NCBI GenBank assembly: GCA_000783305.1
Contig: JROE01000002.1
Coordinates: 248,001-312,000, forward strand
Direction: 5' to 3'
DNA: 64,000 nt
Origin: Sphingobacteriaceae bacterium DW12
GTDB lineage: Bacteria > Bacteroidota > Bacteroidia > Sphingobacteriales > Sphingobacteriaceae
Shown here: positions 25,600-34,261 of the stretch, in pieces
Layout of the letters: every line of letters starts with the position of its first letter
Numbering within the stretch: the stretch's first letter is position 1
Program-made: the position numbers and the translations under genes
Notes under the pieces: generated by a model
Told to the model about the DNA's origin: nothing
Databases searched by the model: none
What the model saw: the letters and a program-made list of their open reading frames with translations, nothing else

Positions 25600-27714
25600 A
25601 TGCCCCACGCCACACATCAAGACTTTAATCACTTCGACATACAGCAAGGTTCTCAGGGTATTGTAGCCGTTGCACGCCGTATTCAAGGCATGCAAGAGCA
25701 AACAAATTATATGGACATCCTCGAGCAGTTTGCCGATATATGTACCAATATCCTGATTCAGCCTAATATCAAAGGGCTAATATATACCTGTCCTTTATTA
25801 CCGCATGAGGCGGATTATAAAGAAATCTACAACAGTACCCTTGATATTGCCCACTTTGAAAAACGTCTATCGACACTCATGTATAAAGCCCTGGACCTGC
25901 ACAAAAACGGCAAGCCAATTATTGGAATCATTCAAGGGGCTTGTTCAGGTGTAGCATTATCTTTAATGCTTTGGGCATCCCATCGTATTGCCGTCGCTAA
26001 CTCAACCTTAGGATTTTTGGATTCAAAATATGGTTTATTCCCAGGCTTTGGGGGCACCGTAATGACTTCATATATTGCAGGAGCCCTAAATACAATTCCA
26101 TTACTCATCCAATCCAAGGTTATTTCCGCACAAGATGCTATCCGGATAGGCATTGTTGATAAGATTGCAGCCAGCACAGATGAGGCAGCTTTAATTGCAA
26201 GAGACTTAATACAGAACGCCACGCCTCAAATGATTTCAACCGGACAATTCGCGGAAGCTGACAGAGAAGCTATAGAGAACAGCATCCGTGCGCTAAAAAA
26301 ACGATGGAACGGTTTGAACCCTGGTATAGTCTATGGTTTAGAACTCACTCAAAATACGCTCGATCTCTCGTTGGAAGATACACTAATCCAAGAAATAAAA
26401 CGATACATCGAAGTTTGGAGGCATCCAGAGGTAATCAGTATGTTGCGTACGCAATACTATGGTGTGCGAGAGGCTTCCCAACAATTGAAGACGCTCCCGC
26501 CCTCCTTAGACTACAAACCTCGTAAGATAGGCGTGCTAGGTGCTGGAATGATGGGTTCAGGAATAGCATATGAAGCTGCTCGGTCAAAAATGGAGGTTAC
26601 CCTCAAAGATATCACACTCGATCAAGCTCGATTGGGGAAAATGCACGCAGAGAGCCTCTGTAGGAAACTCATCGAACAAGGACATATAGATGAGCGCGAT
26701 TGTCAAGATCTCCTGTCACGTATCCATCCTACCCAGGATGACGAAGATCTAAAGGAAGCTGACCTAATTATTGAAGCTGTATACGAAAATAAAAAACTGA
26801 AAGCGGAGGTCACTTTGTCAGCTATGCCACTCCTCCACAACAATGGCTTTTTTGCTTCTAATACGACCTCACTTCCCATTACAGAGCTAGCTTCTGTTAC
26901 AGCTTCGCCACAGCGTTTCATTGGTATGCATTTTTTTTCACCAGTAGATCGAATGGCATTGGTCGAAATCATAAGAGGCGAATATACGAGTGATGAAACA
27001 GAAGCCAAAGCCTTGTACATTGCACGCTTACTGCATAAAATTCCAATAGTAGTGAATGATGGTCCGGGCTTTTATACTTCTCGCATTTTTTTCAACTACC
27101 TGTTGGAAGGAATCATTATGCTTTTGGAGGGGATTCCTGCATCTCAGATTGAACAGGAAGCTCGTTTGGCGGGATTTGCAATAGGCCCTTTGGCAGTACT
27201 TGATGAAATTTCGCTAGCACTCATGTTGCATGTATACGATCAATTTCCATCCCTACACGCCACCCAGCAACGTTGCTACGATTATCTCAACAACCTCATT
27301 GCATCAGGACGCAATGGCCGCAAGTCTGGAAAAGGCTTTTACGATTACAATATTGAATCTGGAGTAAAAACAATATGGCAAGATAATTCCATATTCACGT
27401 CCCTTCACATCCCTTCAGGCGATATCATCCAAAAAAGGCTATTGCACATTGTTGCCATAGACGCCTATAGATGTCTAGAAAACAACATTTTACAAAATCC
27501 AATTGATGGAGATATTGGATCGGTTCTTGGTATTGGTTATCCCGCACACACTGGTGGAGTATTCAGTCATATTGACCAAGTAGGCCTTAAATCGTTTGTA
27601 AAAGAATGCAGCATATTCGCATCCCATGGTGAACAATGGGAAATCCCCACCTCACTGATAACGCTAGCAGATAGGGATTTCAAATTTTATAACAGCTTCG
27701 ACTCGAACTGGTAG
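25600..27714 (+). CDS. Fused crotonase / 3-hydroxyacyl-CoA dehydrogenase (FadJ/FadB-like)
   Basis: 704 residues. The N-terminal crotonase domain (about 10-290) has the fold signatures GACSG and GLFPGFGG. The dehydrogenase domain starts at about 308 with the NAD-binding motif GVLGAGMMGSGIA and has the catalytic pair in GMHFFSPVDRMALVEII. In the crotonase domain the two glutamates of FadB (E119, E139) align to Ser121 and Asp141, so the hydratase may be inactive or altered; the dehydrogenase looks intact. Expected role: 3-hydroxyacyl-CoA to 3-ketoacyl-CoA, supplying the thiolase encoded nearby. Probably co-transcribed with the acyl-CoA dehydrogenase gene. Confidence 0.92.
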   Translation: MPHATHQDFNHFDIQQGSQGIVAVARRIQGMQEQTNYMDILEQFADICTNILIQPNIKGLIYTCPLLPHEADYKEIYNSTLDIAHFEKRLSTLMYKALDLHKNGKPIIGIIQGACSGVALSLMLWASHRIAVANSTLGFLDSKYGLFPGFGGTVMTSYIAGALNTIPLLIQSKVISAQDAIRIGIVDKIAASTDEAALIARDLIQNATPQMISTGQFAEADREAIENSIRALKKRWNGLNPGIVYGLELTQNTLDLSLEDTLIQEIKRYIEVWRHPEVISMLRTQYYGVREASQQLKTLPPSLDYKPRKIGVLGAGMMGSGIAYEAARSKMEVTLKDITLDQARLGKMHAESLCRKLIEQGHIDERDCQDLLSRIHPTQDDEDLKEADLIIEAVYENKKLKAEVTLSAMPLLHNNGFFASNTTSLPITELASVTASPQRFIGMHFFSPVDRMALVEIIRGEYTSDETEAKALYIARLLHKIPIVVNDGPGFYTSRIFFNYLLEGIIMLLEGIPASQIEQEARLAGFAIGPLAVLDEISLALMLHVYDQFPSLHATQQRCYDYLNNLIASGRNGRKSGKGFYDYNIESGVKTIWQDNSIFTSLHIPSGDIIQKRLLHIVAIDAYRCLENNILQNPIDGDIGSVLGIGYPAHTGGVFSHIDQVGLKSFVKECSIFASHGEQWEIPTSLITLADRDFKFYNSFDSNW

Positions 27715-27719
27715 AAGAC

Positions 27720-29171
27720 TTACTTCATCATCAGATCCACCAATTGGTGAATATCGGTTTGGACAAAAGTATCGTAATCAAGAGTTGCCTCGATAATTTG
27801 CTTCCGCTGATTCTCGGAAAATACTCGAGCTAAATTACGTTTATACTTCTCAAGCAGCTTGGGTATACCTTCTTCCCTACGACGGGGATGTCCTATCGGA
27901 TATTCTACCAACACTTCCGAAAGGACCACTCCGTCATTCAGCTCAACAGTCAATCCATTGGCAATTGCCCTTTTTTGTGGATCATGGTAATCTTTTGTAA
28001 ACTGCTCATCTTCGACACAAAATATCTTGTCTCGCAAACTATCTATTCTGCCGTCCGAAGCTATATGATCTTCATAATCTTCAGCTGTCAATCGACCGAA
28101 GATGAGCGGTATGGCAGCCATATACTGTATACAGTGGTCTCGGTCAGCAGGATTGTGCAATGGACCTCTTTTGTCGATGATACGAATGGCGGCCTCATGT
28201 GTACGAATGGTGACCCGAGCGATATCATCACTTGTCTTTCCTATATCGGCGAGTTGGGTGTGCAACAACATTGCAGCCTCAGCAGCGGTCTGTGCATGGA
28301 ATTCTGCCGGAAAAGAAATTTTGAATAATATATTCTCCATAACATACGAGCCATAAGGACGCTGGAACTTAAATGCCTGTCCCTTGAAAGACACATCGTA
28401 AAATCCCCATGTCGGCGCCGTTAATACCGAAGGATACCCCATCTCTCCAGTCTGCGCGATAAGAGCAAGTCTTACTGCACGAGCGGTCGCATCCCCAGCA
28501 GCCCATGATTTCCGACTTCCTGTATTTGGTGAATGTCGGTAGGTGCGCAAGGATTGACCATCCACGAATGCCAAAGACACCGCATTGATCAGTTCTTCTC
28601 TTCCCAACCCGAGTAACTTACCAACCACTGCCGTAGATGCAACTTTTACTAAGATAACGTGATCCAATCCCACTTTATTAAACGAATTCTCTAAGGCCAA
28701 AACCCCTTGAATCTCATGCGCCAAAATCATCGCTTCTAACACGACATGTGCCTTGAGCGGACTTTCTCCTTTTGCTACCTGGGTACGACTCAGCCAATCC
28801 GCAGTTGCTAAAATCCCACCTAAATTGTCCGACGGATGTCCCCATTCTGCAGCCAACCAAGTATCATTGAAGTCTAACCAACGAACTAGGGTACCAATGT
28901 TAAATGCTGCCTGTATAGGATCCATCTGGTAAGAGGTTCCTGGTACTTTCGCGCCATTCGGCACCACCGTTCCATGCACGATTGGACCTAACAATTTGGT
29001 ACAAGCTGGATATGTCAACGCTTCAAATCCACAACCCAATGTATCTAAAAAACAATAGAAGGCAGTTCTCCTAGCCACATTGCTTTCGACCTTATAATTC
29101 AATACGTAGTCGACAATATCCGTCAGCACGTAATCGGGCTGCGGCCTTTCATTCAATATCAGTGAAGCCAT
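27720..29171 (-). CDS. prpD: 2-methylcitrate dehydratase (MmgE/PrpD family)
   Basis: 483 residues, full length for PrpD. Family stretches are visible: [50 protein letters not shown] and [16 protein letters not shown]. PrpD removes water from 2-methylcitrate to give 2-methyl-cis-aconitate without an Fe-S cluster. It is the last gene of a prpB-prpC-prpD run on the minus strand, 57 bases after prpC, which supports the assignment over other MmgE/PrpD members. It is convergent with the hydratase/dehydrogenase gene, only 5 bases apart. Confidence 0.93.
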   Translation of the reverse strand: MASLILNERPQPDYVLTDIVDYVLNYKVESNVARRTAFYCFLDTLGCGFEALTYPACTKLLGPIVHGTVVPNGAKVPGTSYQMDPIQAAFNIGTLVRWLDFNDTWLAAEWGHPSDNLGGILATADWLSRTQVAKGESPLKAHVVLEAMILAHEIQGVLALENSFNKVGLDHVILVKVASTAVVGKLLGLGREELINAVSLAFVDGQSLRTYRHSPNTGSRKSWAAGDATARAVRLALIAQTGEMGYPSVLTAPTWGFYDVSFKGQAFKFQRPYGSYVMENILFKISFPAEFHAQTAAEAAMLLHTQLADIGKTSDDIARVTIRTHEAAIRIIDKRGPLHNPADRDHCIQYMAAIPLIFGRLTAEDYEDHIASDGRIDSLRDKIFCVEDEQFTKDYHDPQKRAIANGLTVELNDGVVLSEVLVEYPIGHPRRREEGIPKLLEKYKRNLARVFSENQRKQIIEATLDYDTFVQTDIHQLVDLMMK

Positions 29172-29228
29172 TTTTGTATAAAAGATATATGTTATTAGTA
29201 TTACTTATTATTCATTTCAATTAAGTAC

Positions 29229-30383
29229 CTACCTATCGGCCAATGGAACAAATGGTCTATTTTCAGGACCTATATAATGGGCACTTGGTCGGATAATCTT
29301 CCCATCCTGCCGTTGTTCAAAAACATGGGCTGACCATCCTGTAATTCTGGACATCACAAATAACGGCGTAAACATCTCTGTCGGGATTCCCATAAGGTGA
29401 TAGGAAACTGCAGAATACCAGTCAAGATTAGGAAACATTTTTTTCTCCTGCCACATAACAGCCTCCAATCGTTCCGCTATGCTATACAATGTCATATCAC
29501 CTGCCTCTTTGGACAACTCATATGCAATACGCTTGATTACCTCATTCCTAGGGTCAGCAATGGTATAGACAGGATGTCCAAAGCCAATGATTACTTCTTT
29601 ACTTTCCAATCTTTTTCGAATATCAGCCTCCGCATCATCTGCATTTGCGTACCGGCTTTGAATCTCGAAAGCCACCTCGTTCGCCCCACCATGTTTGGGA
29701 CCTCGTAAGGCTCCGATAGCCCCAGCGATACAAGAGTACATATCCGATCCCGTTCCAGCAATTACGCGTGCCGTAAATGTCGAAGCATTAAACTCATGTT
29801 CAGCATACAAATTTAGGGATACTTGCATAGCACGTATCCAGGATGGAGGTGGAGGTGTCCCATGTAATAAATGCAAAAAATGACCACCCAGTGTCCCATC
29901 ATCAGTTTCTACAGCTATTTCTCTTCCATTTTGACTAAAATGGTACCAGTACAGCAGCGCAGAAGCCATAGAGGCCATCAACCGATTGGCAATATCACGT
30001 GCACCAGCCAAAGGATGGCTATCCTTCTCGGGTTGCAAACTACCAAAAACAGATACATAAGTACGAAGGACGTCCATCGCATGTGCTGTGGTCGGCAATT
30101 GTTTTAATACTTTTTGTATAGCTATTGGAAGGCCACGTTGACTAATTAGCTGGGTTTGATAAGTACCCAATTGAGCGCGAGTAGGAAGATTACCATAAAT
30201 AAGCAAGTATGCCACTTCTTCAAAAGTAGCCCGATCGGCAATATCTAAAATATCATATCCTCTATAATGGAGATCGTTCCCACTTTTACCGACCGTGCTT
30301 AAGGCGGTATTTCCCGCTTCGACCCCAGAAAGCGCTACACTTTTCTTGGGTTTAAAACCTAATTCATTTGAGTCTTTCATCAT
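29229..30383 (-). CDS. prpC: 2-methylcitrate synthase
   Basis: 384 residues from the ATG at 30383, which leaves a short leader before the conserved [20 protein letters not shown] seen in PrpC proteins. An ATG at 30404 in frame is possible. Citrate-synthase motifs follow: [18 protein letters not shown] and [18 protein letters not shown]. The enzyme condenses propionyl-CoA with oxaloacetate. Its start overlaps the prpB end by 20 bases (41 with the earlier ATG), so translation is probably coupled. Placement between prpB and prpD makes methylcitrate synthase more likely than ordinary citrate synthase. Confidence 0.94.
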   Translation of the reverse strand: MMKDSNELGFKPKKSVALSGVEAGNTALSTVGKSGNDLHYRGYDILDIADRATFEEVAYLLIYGNLPTRAQLGTYQTQLISQRGLPIAIQKVLKQLPTTAHAMDVLRTYVSVFGSLQPEKDSHPLAGARDIANRLMASMASALLYWYHFSQNGREIAVETDDGTLGGHFLHLLHGTPPPPSWIRAMQVSLNLYAEHEFNASTFTARVIAGTGSDMYSCIAGAIGALRGPKHGGANEVAFEIQSRYANADDAEADIRKRLESKEVIIGFGHPVYTIADPRNEVIKRIAYELSKEAGDMTLYSIAERLEAVMWQEKKMFPNLDWYSAVSYHLMGIPTEMFTPLFVMSRITGWSAHVFEQRQDGKIIRPSAHYIGPENRPFVPLADR

Positions 30384-31260
30384 GCTTGATATTGAACAAT
30401 TCATCTAATCGATTCTCATATTTATGATAGTCGATACTTCTATAAAGCTCTTCGCGTGTCTGCATACTGTCCACCACCGCAGCCTGTGTGCCATCTTGGC
30501 GTATATGATGATATACATTAGCCGCTGCTTTATTAGCAGCACGGAATGCTGACAAAGGATACAGAATTATGGAAACCTCAGCTATTTTCAGCTCCTCCAC
30601 TGTAAAAAGTGGTGTCTGTCCAAACTCCGTGATGTTGGCTAATATAGGAAGTCCTGTCACCTCACTGAATCGTGTATAATCTTGCAAGTGATGTACCGCT
30701 TCGGCAAAAATAAAGTCAGCGCCAGCTTCTTTATAAGCAACAGCCCTTTCCAGTGCCCGCTCTATTCCTTCTGATGCCAAAGCATCTGTCCGCGCACCAA
30801 TTACAAAATTTGGATCTGCTCGAGCGTCAACAGCTGCCTTAATACGATCCACCATCTCCAATTTCGACACCAGTTCTTTTCCTGGACGATGTCCACATCG
30901 CTTTGCGCCCACCTGATCTTCCATATGTACCGCCGCAGCACCTAATTTAATAAGGGATTGGATGGTACGTGCGATGTTGAAAGCTGAGGGGCCAAATCCG
31001 GTATCGATATCGACCATCAACGGCAATGGACATACATTCGTAATCCGGTCTACTTCAATCATCACATCCTGAAGTGTTGTGATACCAAGGTCTGGAACGC
31101 CTAGTGAGCCTGCAGCCACACCGCCTCCAGAAAGATAAATAGCTTGAAATCCTGCTTGTTGAGCCAATAATGCGTGATTAGCATTAATAGCCCCCACGAT
31201 TTGTAGGGGTCTCTCTTTCTTTATTGCTTCCCTCAAGAGAAGTCCTGGCGAATTCATCAT
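30364..31260 (-). CDS. prpB: Methylisocitrate lyase
   Basis: 298 residues, usual for PrpB. The catalytic motif KRCGH is at residues 120-124, and the metal-binding region reads [19 protein letters not shown]. PrpB cleaves 2-methylisocitrate into pyruvate and succinate, the last step of the methylcitrate cycle that clears propionyl-CoA. It is the first gene of the prpBCD run, so the promoter should lie in the 380-base gap upstream, where a minus-strand hairpin followed by a T-run sits about 30 bases before the start. Confidence 0.95.
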   Translation of the reverse strand: MMNSPGLLLREAIKKERPLQIVGAINANHALLAQQAGFQAIYLSGGGVAAGSLGVPDLGITTLQDVMIEVDRITNVCPLPLMVDIDTGFGPSAFNIARTIQSLIKLGAAAVHMEDQVGAKRCGHRPGKELVSKLEMVDRIKAAVDARADPNFVIGARTDALASEGIERALERAVAYKEAGADFIFAEAVHHLQDYTRFSEVTGLPILANITEFGQTPLFTVEELKIAEVSIILYPLSAFRAANKAAANVYHHIRQDGTQAAVVDSMQTREELYRSIDYHKYENRLDELFNIKHDERLK

Positions 31261-31291
31261 ATAATTGGATATTGATAAAAAACGATAAAAA

Positions 31292-31309
31292 ACACCATCT
31301 GACAGGTGT
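31292..31309 (-). promoter_or_regulatory. Possible leader hairpin of prpB
   Basis: On the minus strand ACACC and GGTGT pair across 8 bases, followed by TTTTTT, about 30 bases before the prpB start codon. The 5-base stem is weak. It might act as an attenuator. Confidence 0.2.
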
Positions 31310-31489
31310 CGTTTACGTTACAGTTTCTGCTCGAAACAACCAACATAATCAGCAGCTAAACGACTGAATTGCATGCTGTATCCTTAAAGATACAAATAAT
31401 ATATCAGGATCAATCATTCTTAAAAAGTTGACAAATAAAATCCATTCCCATACAAAAAAACAGAAAGTAACCCTGATGGTATTAAACTT

Positions 31490-31504
31490 TGGCACAGCAT
31501 TTGT
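31490..31504 (+). promoter_or_regulatory. Possible sigma-54-type promoter
   Basis: TGGCACAGCATTTGT fits the -24/-12 pattern TGGCAC-N5-TTGC except that the last C is T; the GG-to-G(C) spacing of ten bases is correct. Transcription would start near 31515. A sigma-70-type reading (TTTG at 31500, TAATTTAG at 31520) is an alternative. Confidence 0.3.
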
Positions 31505-31514
31505 ATATATCATA

Positions 31515-31583
31515 ATTCATAATTTAGGTTTATAATTGGTTAGTTAAAATATCCTGAAGCTCCCCGCTTCAGGATATTTTTTT
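31515..31583 (+). ncRNA. Candidate small RNA between prpB and the GNAT gene
   Basis: About 70 bases, bounded by a promoter-like element and a strong terminator, with no open frame of useful length. No + strand gene precedes the terminator for more than 3.5 kb. The call rests on this orphan position only. Confidence 0.3.
31546..31583 (+). terminator. Strong orphan intrinsic terminator
   Basis: A perfect 15-base stem (31546-31560 with 31566-31580; left arm ends CCTGAAGC) with a TCCCC loop and a T-run. It lies on the + strand before the GNAT gene and after a long minus-strand operon. Confidence 0.75.
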
Positions 31584-31641
31584 ATGTGCTGCTATATCCA
31601 AAATTACTTACCTTTATCACTAAAAGCGGATTTTAACGCAC

Positions 31642-32115
31642 ATGGACGATACCACATTACATATAGGCGAGTACCATCAACTGAAAGAAATGCAGACCCT
31701 CTTCGTTGAGACCATTCATGCCATATGCAACAACGACTATACCCCACAACAGATAGAGGCTTGGACTGCGGGTATTGAAAACCAATCGCGATGGGAAGAT
31801 CGTCTCTTAAATCAATTTGTAGTTGTTGCCAAAAAAGAAAATTTGATTGTAGGCTTCTGTACCTTAGATAAAAAGGAATACTTGGATATGCTTTTTGTTC
31901 ACAAAGATTTTCAACGACAAGGTATCGCCAATCTGCTCTATCAAAAGATCGAACAGGAGGCTATTCGACGACATGGCGTCAAACTCATGGTCGATGCCAG
32001 TATTACTGCACGCCCGTTTTTCGAAAAAATGGGCTTTTTCGTAGTAACGGAACAAACTGTGCTCAGAAAAGGTGTAACACTCACGAACTATAAAATGACA
32101 AAAATGCTGCAATAG
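31642..32115 (+). CDS. GNAT-family N-acetyltransferase
   Basis: 157 residues, a single GNAT domain. The acetyl-CoA-binding motif is MLFVHKDFQRQGIANLLYQK (V-x-F-QRQGI, the Q/R-x-x-G/A signature), and the C-terminal ARPFFEKMGF is typical. It belongs to the YafP-like small-molecule acetyltransferases by overall pattern, but the acceptor is unknown. It has its own transcription unit after the strong terminator at 31546-31583 and is convergent with a VOC gene 11 bases away. Confidence 0.88.
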   Translation: MDDTTLHIGEYHQLKEMQTLFVETIHAICNNDYTPQQIEAWTAGIENQSRWEDRLLNQFVVVAKKENLIVGFCTLDKKEYLDMLFVHKDFQRQGIANLLYQKIEQEAIRRHGVKLMVDASITARPFFEKMGFFVVTEQTVLRKGVTLTNYKMTKMLQ

Positions 32116-32126
32116 ATGCGAGCCTC

Positions 32127-32579
32127 TTACGTATGCTCGATTGCTAACCATTGCTCATAGGACACTACCCCTAGCTCTGGTCTAGCCTCCCCTTCCAAAA
32201 TCGATATAAATTCCAACTGATTACCGTCGGGATCATTAAAATAAAGAGCCAATGCCGGCATCCAAGCAAATACCATAGGCCTTTCCTGGCCGTCCTTCAA
32301 AAAGTTATAGGGTTGCAGATTCCGCTGTTTGAGAAAACTCACACCCCGATGCAAAATATCTTCCTTATCACAATTAAAAGCAAAATGTCTAGTCTGAAGA
32401 TTATCCTTCTGTTCCCAAAGCCCCAGCATTGCTTGTTTAGCCTCTCCTATCCATAAGAATGCTATCCTTCTGTCTTCATCCAAATGAGACAATTTCAACC
32501 CCAAGACATCTGTATAAAATTTTATAGCAGTCTCTAACTGTCTAACCTGAATATGTGTTTCGTATAGCCCCTTTATCAT
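32127..32579 (-). CDS. VOC-family (glyoxalase/bleomycin-resistance-like) protein
   Basis: 150 residues, one VOC module pair. ETHIQVRQLETAIKFYTDVL is the first beta-alpha-beta unit, and YFNDPDGNQLEFISILEGEA the last, with a metal-ligand Glu in NQLEF and a His in the first strand. VOC proteins include dioxygenases, glyoxalases and drug-binding proteins; this one cannot be placed further. It is monocistronic and convergent with the GNAT gene. Confidence 0.85.
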   Translation of the reverse strand: MIKGLYETHIQVRQLETAIKFYTDVLGLKLSHLDEDRRIAFLWIGEAKQAMLGLWEQKDNLQTRHFAFNCDKEDILHRGVSFLKQRNLQPYNFLKDGQERPMVFAWMPALALYFNDPDGNQLEFISILEGEARPELGVVSYEQWLAIEHT

Positions 32580-32787
32580 GTGTTATCTATTTTATTTAAC
32601 AAAGTAACATCGTCCTATAATGGCAATCTACAAAAATGAAAGTTATCGTCGCATATTCACCGTCCAAAATTCTGCCTTTACCGAGTTTTTTCTGGCACTA
32701 GTCTGTTTATCGTTTACGCTGAAGGGCCAACTACCTACCTTTGAATCAAACATTAAGGAATAACTAAACACTAAGAAATTAAATATC

Positions 32788-33219
32788 ATGAAAAAATTAA
32801 TCACATCCTTCGCTACTGCTCTAATGATGATTGTCTCGTTCAGTTCATTTGCCAAAACAACAAACAGCAATCCATCAACAAATCTAAGTTCTAAAGCTAC
32901 GATAAAAGCCTATTTAGAAGCCAATGCATTGTCCAATCTATCGAGCAATCCACAACTATTTGCTTCAGACTTTGAATATCAGACAGCAGCCAAGCCTAAT
33001 GAAAAATTCAACAAAAAACAATACAGTAATTTCTTAAAAAGCACGAAAGGTCTGCAGTATGACTGCATTACCACCTATGAAATCATGGATGAGAACACCA
33101 ATATATCGGTCGCTAAGGCAACTATGGCTTTCCCAAATTTCAAACGGGTAGATTATATTACGCTTACGCGCGGCCAGAACAGTTGGCAGGTGAGTAAAGT
33201 GGTCACCACATATCCCTAA
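32788..33219 (+). CDS. Small secreted NTF2-like protein
   Basis: 143 residues. A signal peptide (KKLITSFATALMMIVSFSSF, cut after SFA) precedes a domain of about 115 residues whose beta-strand pattern (CITTYEIMDENTNISVAKAT; ITLTRGQNSWQVSKVVTTYP) resembles lumazine-binding/SnoaL-like NTF2 folds. Similar short exported proteins are common in Sphingobacteriaceae, and their roles are not known. A good terminator follows. The fold call is moderate and no catalytic residue is evident. Confidence 0.75.
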   Translation: MKKLITSFATALMMIVSFSSFAKTTNSNPSTNLSSKATIKAYLEANALSNLSSNPQLFASDFEYQTAAKPNEKFNKKQYSNFLKSTKGLQYDCITTYEIMDENTNISVAKATMAFPNFKRVDYITLTRGQNSWQVSKVVTTYP

Positions 33220-33243
33220 GACAAGGATTTTCTGTTTTAACCT

Positions 33244-33273
33244 AAAGCTTACCTCTCCAAGTAGGCTTTTTTG
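33244..33273 (+). terminator. Intrinsic terminator of the NTF2-like gene
   Basis: AAAGCTTAC (33244-33252) pairs with GTAGGCTTT (33261-33269, one G-T pair), followed by a T-run, 25 bases after the stop codon. Confidence 0.6.
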
Positions 33274-33293
33274 ATTTCTATATTGATTTTATT

Positions 33294-33332
33294 AAAAAAC
33301 ACTTGCAGGGACAATTAATATCCCTGCAAGTG
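33294..33332 (-). terminator. Strong intrinsic terminator of the second SusCD operon
   Basis: A perfect 12-base stem (33300-33311 with 33321-33332; CACTTGCAGGGA arm) with a 9-base loop, followed on the minus strand by TTTTTT. It stands 10 bases after the stop of the sugar isomerase gene and marks the end of that operon. Confidence 0.85.
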
Positions 33333-33341
33333 ATAAGTAAT

Positions 33342-34259
33342 TTAAAGACTTACAATTTGATCCAGCTGAGCAGAAATAGCTTTAAGGTGATTCCGGTCTC
33401 CACCTCCAACTTCCACCGTCAACCAGCCTCCTTTGTAATCCACCTCGCGTACCGTTTTCATGACGTTAGCCCAATTGATGTCGCCTTTTAACAGGTCTAC
33501 ATTAAATCCCTTCCAAAGTCCTTCATCATTCATCTTTTGTCGACTGAACTCCTTTGCATGCAACTTAAAGATCCGCTTGTTCAAGACCTCAATCCAATGT
33601 TCTGGCCATCCATATCGCAAAATATTACCGATATCAAAATACCAGCCAATTAATGGGTGATCGATTTCATCTACAAACATTTTTGCTTCAATCGGACTCA
33701 AGATAAAATTGTTCCAAACATTCTCCAATCCTATTTTCATGCCTGTTTTCTCCACATGTGGAATAAGTTTCCGGACCGAATCCAGTGCATTTTTATAAGC
33801 CACGCCATAGGAGACTTTCTCGTTCACAACACCAGGCACCACCAACACCGTGTCCCCACCCAACTCTTTCACTTCTTGCAAAGATTTCGCAACAGAATCA
33901 ATCGTAAATTGACGTATCGAAGCATCTGGATCAGAGAGCGGTTTGGACCAATGGTCTTTATTGACAACACTCGGTATTTCAATACCTGACGCTATTTTTG
34001 CCTTTAAGAGCTCCTGGACAGTGATGGCTACAGGACTATTAAACTCAATACCATCATATCCCAGGTCCTTGACCAATTTAAACTTGTCCACTAAAGACAG
34101 TTCTTCCTTAATCATGTCATAGCCAAGCCCTTTTTTCAATCGTTTAGGAGCGGTGCCTATATTAGAAGAAACTATTCCCGAAGCACCAACGACTGGAGCA
34201 GCTACTGTGGCTCCCGCTATAAGCGCCGCCGATTTAATAAAATTCTTTCTATTCATCAT
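33342..34259 (-). CDS. Sugar phosphate isomerase/epimerase-like TIM-barrel protein
   Basis: 305 residues with an export-type leader (NRKNFIKSAALIAGATVAAP, Tat-like with R-K instead of R-R). The body is an AP-endonuclease-2/xylose-isomerase-like TIM barrel: DKFKLVKDLGYDGIEFNSP, MKIGLENVWNNFILSP, LIGWYFDIGNILRYGWPEHW and the last strand GGWLTVEVGGGD. Metal ligands Glu and Asp/His sit in these segments. It follows the Gfo/Idh/MocA gene by two bases. Such pairs act on keto-sugars or inositol derivatives in the periplasm or after import. The exact substrate is not visible. Confidence 0.88.
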   Translation of the reverse strand: MMNRKNFIKSAALIAGATVAAPVVGASGIVSSNIGTAPKRLKKGLGYDMIKEELSLVDKFKLVKDLGYDGIEFNSPVAITVQELLKAKIASGIEIPSVVNKDHWSKPLSDPDASIRQFTIDSVAKSLQEVKELGGDTVLVVPGVVNEKVSYGVAYKNALDSVRKLIPHVEKTGMKIGLENVWNNFILSPIEAKMFVDEIDHPLIGWYFDIGNILRYGWPEHWIEVLNKRIFKLHAKEFSRQKMNDEGLWKGFNVDLLKGDINWANVMKTVREVDYKGGWLTVEVGGGDRNHLKAISAQLDQIVSL

Positions 34260-34261
34260 TC

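Larger units (their letters stand above)
31261..31641. other. Divergent intergenic region upstream of prpB
   Basis: 381 bases. On the minus strand it carries the prpB leader with a small hairpin. On the plus strand it carries a GG-N10-GT promoter-like element (31490-31504) and a very strong intrinsic terminator (31546-31583) that together could bound a small RNA. The GNAT gene begins about 60 bases past the terminator. Confidence 0.5.
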
